From the NCBI GenBank assembly GCA_041736465.1, contig JBGSTO010000685.1, positions 4,793-68,792 on the forward strand: DNA of 64,000 nucleotides, read 5' to 3'. The first letter of the stretch is position 1, and each line of letters opens with the position of its first letter. Below are positions 22,775 through 31,177 of this stretch, in pieces. The translations under genes were made by a program, and so were the position numbers. This DNA comes from JAJUJL01 sp041736465. GTDB lineage: Bacteria > Chloroflexota > Anaerolineae > Anaerolineales > UBA4823. Under the pieces are notes generated by a model. The model made no database searches, was not told where the DNA came from, and was given only the letters and a program-made list of their open reading frames with translations.

Positions 22775-24292
22775 TTACCGGAAAAATCGCCACCGGTAAA
22801 CCGCCATATTCTCACCTCCCATCGAGGGGGCGGCCGTTCCGGATGTCTGGTAGAGCAGCTCGCCGCTCTGGATAAGGGTCGGGTACCAACCAGGAAATGT
22901 TACCAGATACCCGGCTTGCGTTTCATCCAGGAAAGCTGCCAGGCGAGCTTCATCACGGATAAACGATATTACCTGGGGGGATACCAGTCCCGCCAGGTCC
23001 AAGAGCTGCCTTTGGGCAAAGTACCCCAGCGCACCGATATCGTGGGCTGCAACCAGCGAATCAGGCGGTGTATTTTGGGCCACCCAATTTGCCGCAGCCA
23101 CCATCTCCTCTTCGATAAAGGCAACATCCCGGCGGTAGATTTGCGCCCCCTGGAACCAAAAGACTAATAACACGATGGCACTCGAGAACATCCAAGCACG
23201 CTTGATGACTCGCATCCACAAGCTGTTGGGCAGCGCGGCTGACATAGCTGCCATACCTGCCGTTCCCAAAGCGAAATATACAGGCATCATTGGCATCACA
23301 TACCTGCCATACTGGTAGGTAACAGGCAATCGCAGCGCATACAACACGATATAACCAAGAGCCCATATGGCGCCGGCAAGCACCGCCCAGCTCTTGCGCC
23401 GCAAGGCGTTTACGATCAGAAAGGCGAAACCCGGCAGCAGCAAAGCTCCAACTCCGACCAGAGGCAGCAGCGCCTGTTCTTGCAGGCGGCTGATCAGGCT
23501 TGCCTGCAGCTCGATGGCATACTCGGCTTGTTTTGCATAATAGGTATTTGGCCACCAGCTTCCCGCCAGCAGCCGGTTGAACAGCAGGTAAGGGAGAAAT
23601 ATGGCGCCAAACCCGGCGATCAACTGCCCAAGGTGCAGCCTCTTCTTATTCCAGGAACTGCCGGTGAACAGCAGCACCATCACAGCCGGGCCTAACAGGG
23701 CAACCGCGTCAGGGCGAATCCAGATACCCAGACCGGTGATACCGCCCACAGAAAACCATGCTGGGCTGGGAGACAGCAGCATAAACACTACAACAAGGGA
23801 GACCAGCGCTGCCAGCAAAGTCTCCATCCCCGAGCCAGCCGCCCAGGCCAGGTGCCATTCCAGAGCAATACCAACCGCTAGCAGCCCCACAATCTGCGGG
23901 GAAAGTTTCGTACCAGCCGGAGCCGAAATCCTGGAAATGAGCTGCGCACCTAACCCTGCAATTCCCGCCAGGGCAAAAATGCCCAGCAGGTACGCCCACA
24001 GATAAGGAGCCGCACCGATCACGTACCCGGCTGCCAGGAATACCGTCCACAGCGGCGAAGTGGATCCCGCCGAGGGTTCACCGGGGAAGTAAGCCCATTC
24101 TCCGCTCACAGCCAGGTTGCGGGCATATGTCTGGTGGATCCAGGCATCATCCAGGGGAAAACCAGGCCCCTTACCCTGGGCACTCCAGTACAGGTAAACA
24201 CCGGAGGAAAACCCAGCGGCGATCAGGCAAATCAGGTACAGCCGCCAGTTCCTTGTCAGCTCGCTGAACAATCTACCCCTCAGCCCATTCAT
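22775..24292 (-). CDS. Polytopic GT-C-type glycosyltransferase-like membrane protein
   Basis: A 505-aa protein with about ten hydrophobic segments. After the first transmembrane helix comes the loop GPGFPLDDAWIHQTYARNLA; the pair Asp48-Asp49 is where GT-C enzymes (PMT/ArnT/GT39 type) have their catalytic acidic residue. The C-terminal third (from about 400) is a soluble domain beginning VAAANWVAQNTPPDSLVAAHDIGALGYFAQR, common in these proteins. GT-C enzymes use polyprenyl-phosphate sugars on the outer face of the membrane. The start overlaps the next upstream gene by 4 bp (ATGA). Donor and acceptor are unknown. Confidence 0.78.
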   Translation of the reverse strand: MNGLRGRLFSELTRNWRLYLICLIAAGFSSGVYLYWSAQGKGPGFPLDDAWIHQTYARNLAVSGEWAYFPGEPSAGSTSPLWTVFLAAGYVIGAAPYLWAYLLGIFALAGIAGLGAQLISRISAPAGTKLSPQIVGLLAVGIALEWHLAWAAGSGMETLLAALVSLVVVFMLLSPSPAWFSVGGITGLGIWIRPDAVALLGPAVMVLLFTGSSWNKKRLHLGQLIAGFGAIFLPYLLFNRLLAGSWWPNTYYAKQAEYAIELQASLISRLQEQALLPLVGVGALLLPGFAFLIVNALRRKSWAVLAGAIWALGYIVLYALRLPVTYQYGRYVMPMMPVYFALGTAGMAAMSAALPNSLWMRVIKRAWMFSSAIVLLVFWFQGAQIYRRDVAFIEEEMVAAANWVAQNTPPDSLVAAHDIGALGYFAQRQLLDLAGLVSPQVISFIRDEARLAAFLDETQAGYLVTFPGWYPTLIQSGELLYQTSGTAAPSMGGENMAVYRWRFFR

Positions 24293-25818
24293 GGCTCGAT
24301 CCGAAAAATATGGGTGTCGTCTGAGGACTCGAGATAGGTCAATCCGGTGCGGTCACCGGGCTGCTGGTAAAGCTCATTCAATCCTTGCGGGTGATTGGCT
24401 TCGAGCAGCAGGTAGCGCATCTGATACCGGTGCGCAACCGCCATCAATGCCTCCACCCCCCCGTCGGGAATGGAAGCCCCTCCTCGCCCAGCAGCGACGT
24501 AGTAACCGGGAATATTATTAACCAGCAACAGATCCTGGGGCTGCGCACCCAGGAGGATAAGCCGTTCATCTAAATGCTTATAGCTCCTGTAGCTGGCATC
24601 CCACTGGCTGCCCTCCCGTTCGACGCCCAATCGATTGGCGCCCAGATAAATTGTAAAAATTACCGCAAAAAAAAGCAGGCCGGTTCCAAATATTGCCCCG
24701 GCTTGCTTGATCTGCCAACCGCGCTTGCGCTGCCCCCACAGCAGAAAGCCTTCCAAACCCGCTGGTACGAGTGCCCAAAACAGAGGCTGCAGCGCTGCGC
24801 CGCTGTGAAAGAAACCACCCCGGGCACCGGCAAACGGAAACACAACCGTCATTAGCGTTAATACACCTATCCAGGCTGTCAATCCGTAGCGGATGCGCAC
24901 ATCCTGACGCCATCTCCATATCCCCAGCAGAATCAATGGTACCTGGAATACCAATCCCTGCACTGCCAGCGCTGATTGAATATTTTGTCCCAACGCCCAG
25001 AGACGACCTTTGAGGATTGTATCCAAACCACTATCCAGCCAGCGCCTCGGGGTGAGCTGCGTAGCCGGGTAGATATACAGGTCATCGTAATCCACCCACC
25101 ACAACGCCCTGGCAGAGGCTGGCGAAAGCGGCGCCCCTAACACACGGTAATTGCGCGCCATCCAGGGTCCCATCACCAGCAAATATCCAATCCCTGCGAT
25201 GATCAAATATACAGCCAATCGCCTGCGTACATGCCTGAATTCAAGCAGCACAAACAGGCAGGACAACCCAAACCAGAGAAGACCATCCGCACGCGCGAGG
25301 TGCATTAAGCCGGCAGTCATCCCAAGCCCGAGAATCATTAACCACTTCAACTCACCCGCCTGCCGGTTGTGCACGATGCGCCCGATCAACAAGAACCATA
25401 GCGCGCCCAGCAGCATATAAATCACAAAGGTGTCGCTCGTCGCCAGGTAAGGCAAGTAGAACCCTGGCAGTAAAGCTAAAGCCCCAGCCAGCAGTGCCAT
25501 TGCTCTGTGATGATACAGCTCCCAGCTCAGAGCGGCAGTCGCAATCGGGATCAGCCCAGCCAGCAGTAGAAAGAAGATCCTGGAGGCAGCGAAAGTTGTC
25601 GAGCCAGTCATTGCCATGCCGGCAGCAGCAAGCAGCGAGGCCAGCGGCATCCAGTAAGCATGCGATGGGCGCGGCACGCTGTCAGGATCGTCCAGATAAT
25701 TCCAGATAAAAGGCTCGGTGAATCCCCTGCCCGAAGCAAGCTCCAATCCCCCTGCATAGTAATACTCTGCGTCCATATATCCAGGCGACTCCTGGAATTG
25801 GGCAGCTAGCAGCGGCAA
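24289..25818 (-). CDS. Polytopic GT-C-type glycosyltransferase-like membrane protein, 5' end unclear
   Basis: From the TTG at 25818 the frame gives 509 aa with about ten membrane segments and a catalytic-loop-like PGYMDAEYYYAGGLELASGRGF. That TTG cuts through the first hydrophobic helix. The open frame continues upstream through KRWDLLFLFLAGLILPLLAAQF, but no ATG, GTG or TTG is available there. An ATG-led frame ending at 25860 joins it neatly by a -1 shift. The gene may therefore carry a frameshift or use a rare start codon. It overlaps the downstream GT-C gene by 4 bp. Confidence 0.75.
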   Translation of the reverse strand: MPLLAAQFQESPGYMDAEYYYAGGLELASGRGFTEPFIWNYLDDPDSVPRPSHAYWMPLASLLAAAGMAMTGSTTFAASRIFFLLLAGLIPIATAALSWELYHHRAMALLAGALALLPGFYLPYLATSDTFVIYMLLGALWFLLIGRIVHNRQAGELKWLMILGLGMTAGLMHLARADGLLWFGLSCLFVLLEFRHVRRRLAVYLIIAGIGYLLVMGPWMARNYRVLGAPLSPASARALWWVDYDDLYIYPATQLTPRRWLDSGLDTILKGRLWALGQNIQSALAVQGLVFQVPLILLGIWRWRQDVRIRYGLTAWIGVLTLMTVVFPFAGARGGFFHSGAALQPLFWALVPAGLEGFLLWGQRKRGWQIKQAGAIFGTGLLFFAVIFTIYLGANRLGVEREGSQWDASYRSYKHLDERLILLGAQPQDLLLVNNIPGYYVAAGRGGASIPDGGVEALMAVAHRYQMRYLLLEANHPQGLNELYQQPGDRTGLTYLESSDDTHIFRIEP

Positions 25819-26104
25819 GATTAATCCTGCCAGGAACAGGAAAAGTAAATCCCAGCGCTTTACGGCAGCACCTCTGTGATCTTCTCCCAGGGCAAATCGT
25901 AAACCAGTCGCATCTGCGGCAAGGCTGAAAGAGGCAAACGAATCACCCCGACCGCAATCATCAGGGCTGCGGAAACGAACCGCTGACCGGTATCACACGT
26001 GAAAAGCTGGCTGGTGATCCTACGCACGGGCGTGAATCGGTATACAATTGTGTTTAGGAGCATCATTGTTTTCTGCATGGCTGGGGTAGAGGTCGCTTCC
26101 CAAT

Positions 26105-27064
26105 ATGGCATTAGATTCCGAGACATCTAGAAGACCAATTTTGCATGGCACGATTATCTTGGGTATCGCACTCGGGAGCGCCATTGCAGTAAGCTACTTG
26201 CCCGGCGGTTACGATGCTTTTGTTTTCTACCTGAAATACCCCGACCTGGATACAACAGCCCCTTATTGGGTTTATCTGCTCACATACCCGATTTCGCTGC
26301 TTGGCTGGCCTCTGGGTTGGCAGGTTCTGAGCTTCCTCAGCGTATTGGCAGTAGGCGCTGCAGCGCTTGTCTGGGGCAACCAGCGTTGGTGGATTGCTAT
26401 GCTAAGCGCCCCGATGGTTTGGAATATCTGGCTGGGGCAGATTGAGATATTCCCGGCCCTCGGCCTGCTGCTCGCCGGACTGGTGATCAAAAAGAAACTA
26501 CACCCTGCCTGGTTGGGCATTGCCTGGCTGGCATTAGCCACCAAGCCGCAAGTGGGTTTGGGTCTTATTCTGTTCTTTACCTGGTGGATGGCGAAAGATC
26601 ACGGACTGAAAGTGCTGTTGCCAGCGGGAGCCGCAGCGGCTGTGATCCTGGGTATCACAATGATACTGTGGCCAGGTTGGCCGTATACCTGGCTTGCTAC
26701 GATGCGTACCTTTGAACCCACCTGGTGGAATGCGTCCATCTGGCCTTACGGCCTGGTTGCCTGGCCGTTAGCGATTTTGGCAAGACCCAGGGACCCCGTT
26801 CGCCGCCTGCGCCTGTTTGCAGCCGCCAGCCTGCTGGGCAGCCCCTACTTTGCCATGTATCACTGCCTCACGCTGCTGGCGCTCTGCCAAAACCCGCTTT
26901 ATCTGCTGATTTCCTGGCTGGTGCCTCTGCTGGGAGCGGTTGTGCCGGGAGGGTGGATGATATGGGGATGGGTGCTGCCGATCTCGGTCTTCGCCATTGA
27001 GTTGGCAAGCCCTGGATTATTTCGGCAAGCCACAGAGCAGCAAGCTCCACCTCGAACGCCGTAG
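26105..27064 (+). CDS. Polytopic membrane protein, DUF2029/GT87-like
   Basis: A 319-aa hydrophobic protein with about eight transmembrane segments and the only plus-strand gene in the glycan region. The loop YLPGGYDAFVFYLKYPDLDTTAPYWVYLLTYPISLLGWPLGW and the later LALATKPQVGLGLILFFTWW resemble GT87/DUF2029 alpha-mannosyltransferase-like proteins, where a Lys-Pro-Gln segment is recurrent. It is shorter than the usual 400 aa of that family. Its start is divergent from the GT-C gene ending at 24289. Function is assigned by family resemblance only. Confidence 0.7.
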   Translation: MALDSETSRRPILHGTIILGIALGSAIAVSYLPGGYDAFVFYLKYPDLDTTAPYWVYLLTYPISLLGWPLGWQVLSFLSVLAVGAAALVWGNQRWWIAMLSAPMVWNIWLGQIEIFPALGLLLAGLVIKKKLHPAWLGIAWLALATKPQVGLGLILFFTWWMAKDHGLKVLLPAGAAAAVILGITMILWPGWPYTWLATMRTFEPTWWNASIWPYGLVAWPLAILARPRDPVRRLRLFAAASLLGSPYFAMYHCLTLLALCQNPLYLLISWLVPLLGAVVPGGWMIWGWVLPISVFAIELASPGLFRQATEQQAPPRTP

Positions 27065-27107
27065 CAGGGTCGAGACAGTTTTTTGAAAAAGGCCATTGTT
27101 GTGGAGT

Positions 27108-28736
27108 TCAGCGCTCATAAAGATACAACCTCAGGTCTTCGAAGGATTCGACCTGCACCCGGGTGTATCGTTGGTCCAGCCAATCCAGTTGCGGGTGGGT
27201 GGCAAACCCTGCCTGGCGAAATTCCTCGATCGCTTTCTCAAAGAGAATAAACCACACTCGCTCGCTGCCATCTGTCGCCGTCTCGATACCGGCTTCCGCC
27301 ATGAGCTCTAAAACGTGCTGGGTCGCGGGAGCCAGGGTGTCCGATCCGCTCCCAGGCGGATCCGGCAGGTAGCTCTGCGGCAGTTCAGGCGCATAATACA
27401 TCAGCGGGAGTGCTGTCAGCTTGTTCGAATGCAGAATGAGATCGCCATCCAGGTAGTGCTCCCGCAAGCTTTGCCCCACCTGCGGAAAACTGGAATACGG
27501 GAATCCCCGGTACTGCCAGTGATTGAGCAGCCCAATCCCCATTCCGAGCAGCAATGCTGCAATCGAAAACCAGCGCACAGGTGTGGGCATATTGACGCTT
27601 CCAAACCCCCACGCCACCCAGACGAGAAAAAACGCGCCCGAAGGAAGCAGCGCGCGCTCGATAAATACTGGCTGCCACTGAGATACAACGAATAGAGCCA
27701 GCAGCGGTGCACACGCCAGCCACGCCATCCACAGACCTCGCCGGGTATCCGCAGACCAACGAGAGCTTGACAGCGCTCTCACCGACTGCCAGGCAGCGAG
27801 CGTGAATACAAACAACGCGATGAATAAGCCAGCCGGCAGCCACACCCCCGTCAATGGCAGATTGGTTATATAACTCAACAGCCCGGTGATCAACCTGTCC
27901 ACGCCGGGTTTTTCCGTCCAATAACCCGTCCTGACCCGTGCTATTTGGGAGGGAAGCAGCAGCAGCCAGGGCAGGTAAACCAGCAACGCTCCCAGCCCGG
28001 CAAGGATTACCCCAAGAATCGGTTTCTTGTGCCGGAGAAACAATACCGTCGAGGCCAGTACCACCAAATGCACACCCGCAAGATTGTGACTGTATTGCGC
28101 CAGCGCAGCCAGTAATGCGAACAGCAGCCACCAACGCAGCCGACCAGTCGCCACTGCCAGCCACAAAGCCAGCGCTGCCGCAACCACCAGCAAACCCATC
28201 AGCGCGTACATACGCACTTCCTGCGCATAATGCACCTGGAAAGGAGATAACGCCGCAAACAATGCCGCCAGCAGCCCGGTGCGCCTGTCAAACAATGCTC
28301 TGCTCAACACATATAACAGGGCAACCGTCGCAGTACCAAATAAAATTGACAACGTTCTGACTGCAGCGGGGGAGATCCCAAAGACCTGCATCCACAGGTT
28401 GAGCAAGCTGTAGTACAGCAGTGGGTGAACGTCTGCCGCGGCGCCCCCGATATTTTCCGCTGCCGGGCTGATTGTGCCCTCGACCATCGCCGCGACCCCC
28501 TTCTGGGCGAACAGCACCGCGAAGGCCTCGTCGTACCACAGCGGGCGCGAAAGCACGCCTACCAAGCGCAAGCAAAATGACAGGCAGAGCAGGGACACTT
28601 CTGGCCATGGCCAGAGAGATGCGCGCCGGAACAGGCTGACCAGGGTGTTTTTTGGCTTGGTCGCAGCTGTCACACGAACACCCAGATGGATAGACCAGCG
28701 AAGGGGATGAAGCTTTTCAGCCACAAAGGGGCACAA
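27108..28736 (-). CDS. Polytopic GT-C-type (GT39/ArnT-like) glycosyltransferase
   Basis: At 542 aa with about 11 membrane segments, this is a clear PMT_2-type protein. After the first helix comes SRPLWYDEAFAVLFAQKG with the Asp69-Glu70 pair of GT-C enzymes. The next segments are DVHPLLYYSLLNLWMQVFG and ALSPFQVHYAQEVRMYALMGLL, both highly typical of this family. The C-terminal soluble tail (from about 440) starts YLDGDLILHSNKLTALPLMYYAPE. The product probably transfers a sugar from a polyprenyl-phosphate donor outside the cytoplasm. It is convergent with the preceding plus-strand gene. Confidence 0.85.
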   Translation of the reverse strand: MCPFVAEKLHPLRWSIHLGVRVTAATKPKNTLVSLFRRASLWPWPEVSLLCLSFCLRLVGVLSRPLWYDEAFAVLFAQKGVAAMVEGTISPAAENIGGAAADVHPLLYYSLLNLWMQVFGISPAAVRTLSILFGTATVALLYVLSRALFDRRTGLLAALFAALSPFQVHYAQEVRMYALMGLLVVAAALALWLAVATGRLRWWLLFALLAALAQYSHNLAGVHLVVLASTVLFLRHKKPILGVILAGLGALLVYLPWLLLLPSQIARVRTGYWTEKPGVDRLITGLLSYITNLPLTGVWLPAGLFIALFVFTLAAWQSVRALSSSRWSADTRRGLWMAWLACAPLLALFVVSQWQPVFIERALLPSGAFFLVWVAWGFGSVNMPTPVRWFSIAALLLGMGIGLLNHWQYRGFPYSSFPQVGQSLREHYLDGDLILHSNKLTALPLMYYAPELPQSYLPDPPGSGSDTLAPATQHVLELMAEAGIETATDGSERVWFILFEKAIEEFRQAGFATHPQLDWLDQRYTRVQVESFEDLRLYLYER

Positions 28737-28754
28737 TCCAGCAGAAGAAACAGG

Positions 28755-29975
28755 TCATCGTTTAAACCGTTCGATGAACTCTTCCACTGAAACCCTGGGA
28801 GGGCGAATATACCACCAGCGCACCCACCACAACCCAAACAAACTCAAAAATGGTAGGGGAACATACATGGCAGCTGCTTCTTCATTTCCCTGAATTGTAA
28901 GCAGGAATAAACCCCACAGTCCAAAGCTCAACAGGATGAGCGACAACCACACACCCAGTTTACCTGTACGTTTCCAGCGCGCCTCCCAGGTACAGAAGAT
29001 AACAAATAAAACCGGAAGCATCATCACAAAATTCGTGGTCGCCGTGCGATAAGCGACTAAATTTGTGATGACAATCGTCAACAGCGCGGTCCAGATGAAC
29101 CAGCGCTCCTCTTTGCCCCAGGCCCATACCCACTCAACCAGCAGGTAGAGGTAAGCCACGGCGTGCAGGAAAGGACTGAGCGATTTGCTGATGCCAGGCA
29201 TCGTATTGGCGATGGTGGACAGCACGGATCCGATCCGGCTGGTGTAATTGGGGTAATCCAACAGCTGCCCAAGCCATTGGAGCGGCCAACCAGGCAGTAA
29301 AATCAGTGTAGCTGCTAACAAGAGACCCCCGGTAATCACTACCCCCCCGATAATGTCACGCCGCCGAGTCGACAGCGCCCAAAGCAAGACGAAAGGCAAG
29401 ATCAAATAAGCCATCTGCGGCTTTGCCGTTGAAAGCGCCAGCAAGATACCCGCGGCGAAATCCTGTTTTTGAAGGATCATGTACAGCGCCAGCGTTATCA
29501 AGAGCGCATTTAACCCGGCAAACTGCCCGATGATCACAGTACGAGTACCGTGATACCAGAACAGCGAAAATAACAGCAATACAACCAGGCGCAAGGGAGA
29601 AACCTTCCAGTTTGCCAGTCGAATACTGACCGCACCCAACAGCACCAGGCATATTTCCAGCAGCGTCATCCATAATGCCCGGGCAACCGTGTACTCGAAC
29701 ACACCAAAAGGCGCAAAAAACAACATCGAGTGCAGAGGATATACGAAATGGGCAATATCTTCCCCTTTGGATACGTCTGCAGGGCGCCCGTAGATCGCCT
29801 GCTGCGATGCCAGACTCACCTGGGGATCGTATGGGCTGGTGCCTTCCATCACCCACAGGTGCGCCCCGGTCCAGCGTGCCAGGAAATCATTGCCTCCAGG
29901 GTTTTGCTGCGCAAAGCGGTAATTTGCCCAATACAAGCCGGCAACAACTCCTGCCAGCAGCAGAAGGAGCACCAA
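28755..29975 (-). CDS. Polytopic DUF2029/GT87-type membrane glycosyltransferase-like protein
   Basis: About 406 aa with around ten membrane segments. GNDFLARWTGAHLWVMEGTSPYDPQ and HFVYPLHSMLFFAPFGVFEYTVARALWM are classic for DUF2029 proteins, and ALSTAKPQMAYLILPFVLLWAL is the internal Lys-Pro-Gln segment. The start is uncertain: no ATG exists between the upstream stop at 30002 and the first helix. AGAGGA after that stop could serve a CTG (29987), TTG (29975) or GTG (29972). A longer reading to 30128 would overlap the upstream gene by more than 100 bp and is less likely. Confidence 0.78.
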   Translation of the reverse strand: MVLLLLLAGVVAGLYWANYRFAQQNPGGNDFLARWTGAHLWVMEGTSPYDPQVSLASQQAIYGRPADVSKGEDIAHFVYPLHSMLFFAPFGVFEYTVARALWMTLLEICLVLLGAVSIRLANWKVSPLRLVVLLLFSLFWYHGTRTVIIGQFAGLNALLITLALYMILQKQDFAAGILLALSTAKPQMAYLILPFVLLWALSTRRRDIIGGVVITGGLLLAATLILLPGWPLQWLGQLLDYPNYTSRIGSVLSTIANTMPGISKSLSPFLHAVAYLYLLVEWVWAWGKEERWFIWTALLTIVITNLVAYRTATTNFVMMLPVLFVIFCTWEARWKRTGKLGVWLSLILLSFGLWGLFLLTIQGNEEAAAMYVPLPFLSLFGLWWVRWWYIRPPRVSVEEFIERFKR

Positions 29976-30001
29976 TCGAATGATCAGGTTGCGTTCCTCT
30001 T

Positions 30002-31177
30002 TCAAGGCTGCTCCGAGTGCTTGAGAATTTTCCAGTACTCCCAGATCATCAGCATGAACAGCAGCGTCCGCACCGGGACCGTCATCCACAGACCCCAATC
30101 GAAACCCCTGGAAAGCAGTACAGGCCATTCCAAAAGGTTAATACTGATCAGGGTCAGGCTGAATAATAAGGCTTCTTTTAGAGGCAATGCGATTAACAGC
30201 ACCGGAAGTAAGTATAGCACCCATTGTGGACTCCAACCCGGCGTCCACAATAAAAATACACACCAGGTGATCCCAAGAAAGGCAAAAAGCTGGCGAGTGT
30301 TGTTTATGCGTACTTTCCAAAAAAACCAGCCCCCGATGGCAGCAAACACCGGTAGGGTCGCCCAGGCCGGGAAGCGCGCAGGATTGCCGCGCGGCTGAGC
30401 TGCCAGAGCCGGGTTATTGCGCTCGCTTTCGGGGCCGAAATTACCGGTATTGAGATTGCCATCGATCAAAGCCCAGACCGTCTCCCAGGATCCTTTACTG
30501 CCCTGGGAAATCAGCGAAGCCCGCGTCATCTCAGGTGAAGCCAGCCACAACGCACCATAGACGCAGGCGGTCAATCCCAGGGAAGCCAGGGTAATTTGTA
30601 AAGCACTCCTGCCGGGCCTTAAGCGCCAGAGCGCCGGCAGCGCCAATAATGGGAACAGCTTGGTCAAAGCCCCCAGGCCCAGCGCAATGCTGGCGTGAAG
30701 ACGGCGGTCTTCGAGCGCCCAATACATTCCCAGGAGCATCAGAAACGATGCCAGAGGGTCGAAATACCACCAGCCGTAGGCCAGTACCAGTAGCAGCGAG
30801 AAATAAATCCAGGCGCGTTTTTGCGCATCCGGCTCAGGAAATACTCGATAAATCAGATGGGTGAAGACAGCCACCTCTCCAGCCTGGAATAAGGTCATAA
30901 TCAGCGCGTGGAGCTGATCGAAGACATGCTGTTGGCCGCTTGCCAGCAGGTACAGCAGCGCAGAAAGATGGGGAAATACCGGTGGAAACTCCACCCAATA
31001 ATCGATAAATGGACGACCCATTCCTGCCAGCCTGAAAAAGTGCACAAAATCCCCATAGCCGCGCAGGCCTTCCAGTGGCAGTGCCATAAAAAGAACAAGG
31101 CGGGCTGCCAGAAACAAACCCGCCAGGCGAACCGGTTCCCGGCTCAAGACTGCACCGAGTCTAGTGTTTGCGTTCAT
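30002..31177 (-). CDS. Polytopic DUF2029-like membrane protein
   Basis: About 391 aa from the ATG at 31177 (MNANTRLGAVL), overlapping the upstream gene by 17 bp. It has about ten hydrophobic segments. The first outer loop is LEGLRGYGDFVHFFRLAGMGRPFIDYWVEFPPVFPHLSALLYLLASG. LGLGALTKLFPLLALPALWRLRPG is a recurrent segment in mannosyltransferase-like GT-C proteins. The C-terminal region NNTRQLFAFLGITWCVFLLWTPGWSPQWVLYLLPVLL matches the same class. It is one of a tight run of membrane glycosyltransferase-like genes. The sugar is unknown. Confidence 0.78.
   Translation of the reverse strand: MNANTRLGAVLSREPVRLAGLFLAARLVLFMALPLEGLRGYGDFVHFFRLAGMGRPFIDYWVEFPPVFPHLSALLYLLASGQQHVFDQLHALIMTLFQAGEVAVFTHLIYRVFPEPDAQKRAWIYFSLLLVLAYGWWYFDPLASFLMLLGMYWALEDRRLHASIALGLGALTKLFPLLALPALWRLRPGRSALQITLASLGLTACVYGALWLASPEMTRASLISQGSKGSWETVWALIDGNLNTGNFGPESERNNPALAAQPRGNPARFPAWATLPVFAAIGGWFFWKVRINNTRQLFAFLGITWCVFLLWTPGWSPQWVLYLLPVLLIALPLKEALLFSLTLISINLLEWPVLLSRGFDWGLWMTVPVRTLLFMLMIWEYWKILKHSEQP

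Noticed and set aside
25860..26126. An 88-codon minus-strand frame upstream of the GT-C gene
   Set aside because: As a separate gene it overlaps the divergent start at 26105 and resembles no family. Only its last part (from 25910) is interesting, as a possible frameshifted N-terminus of the GT-C gene.
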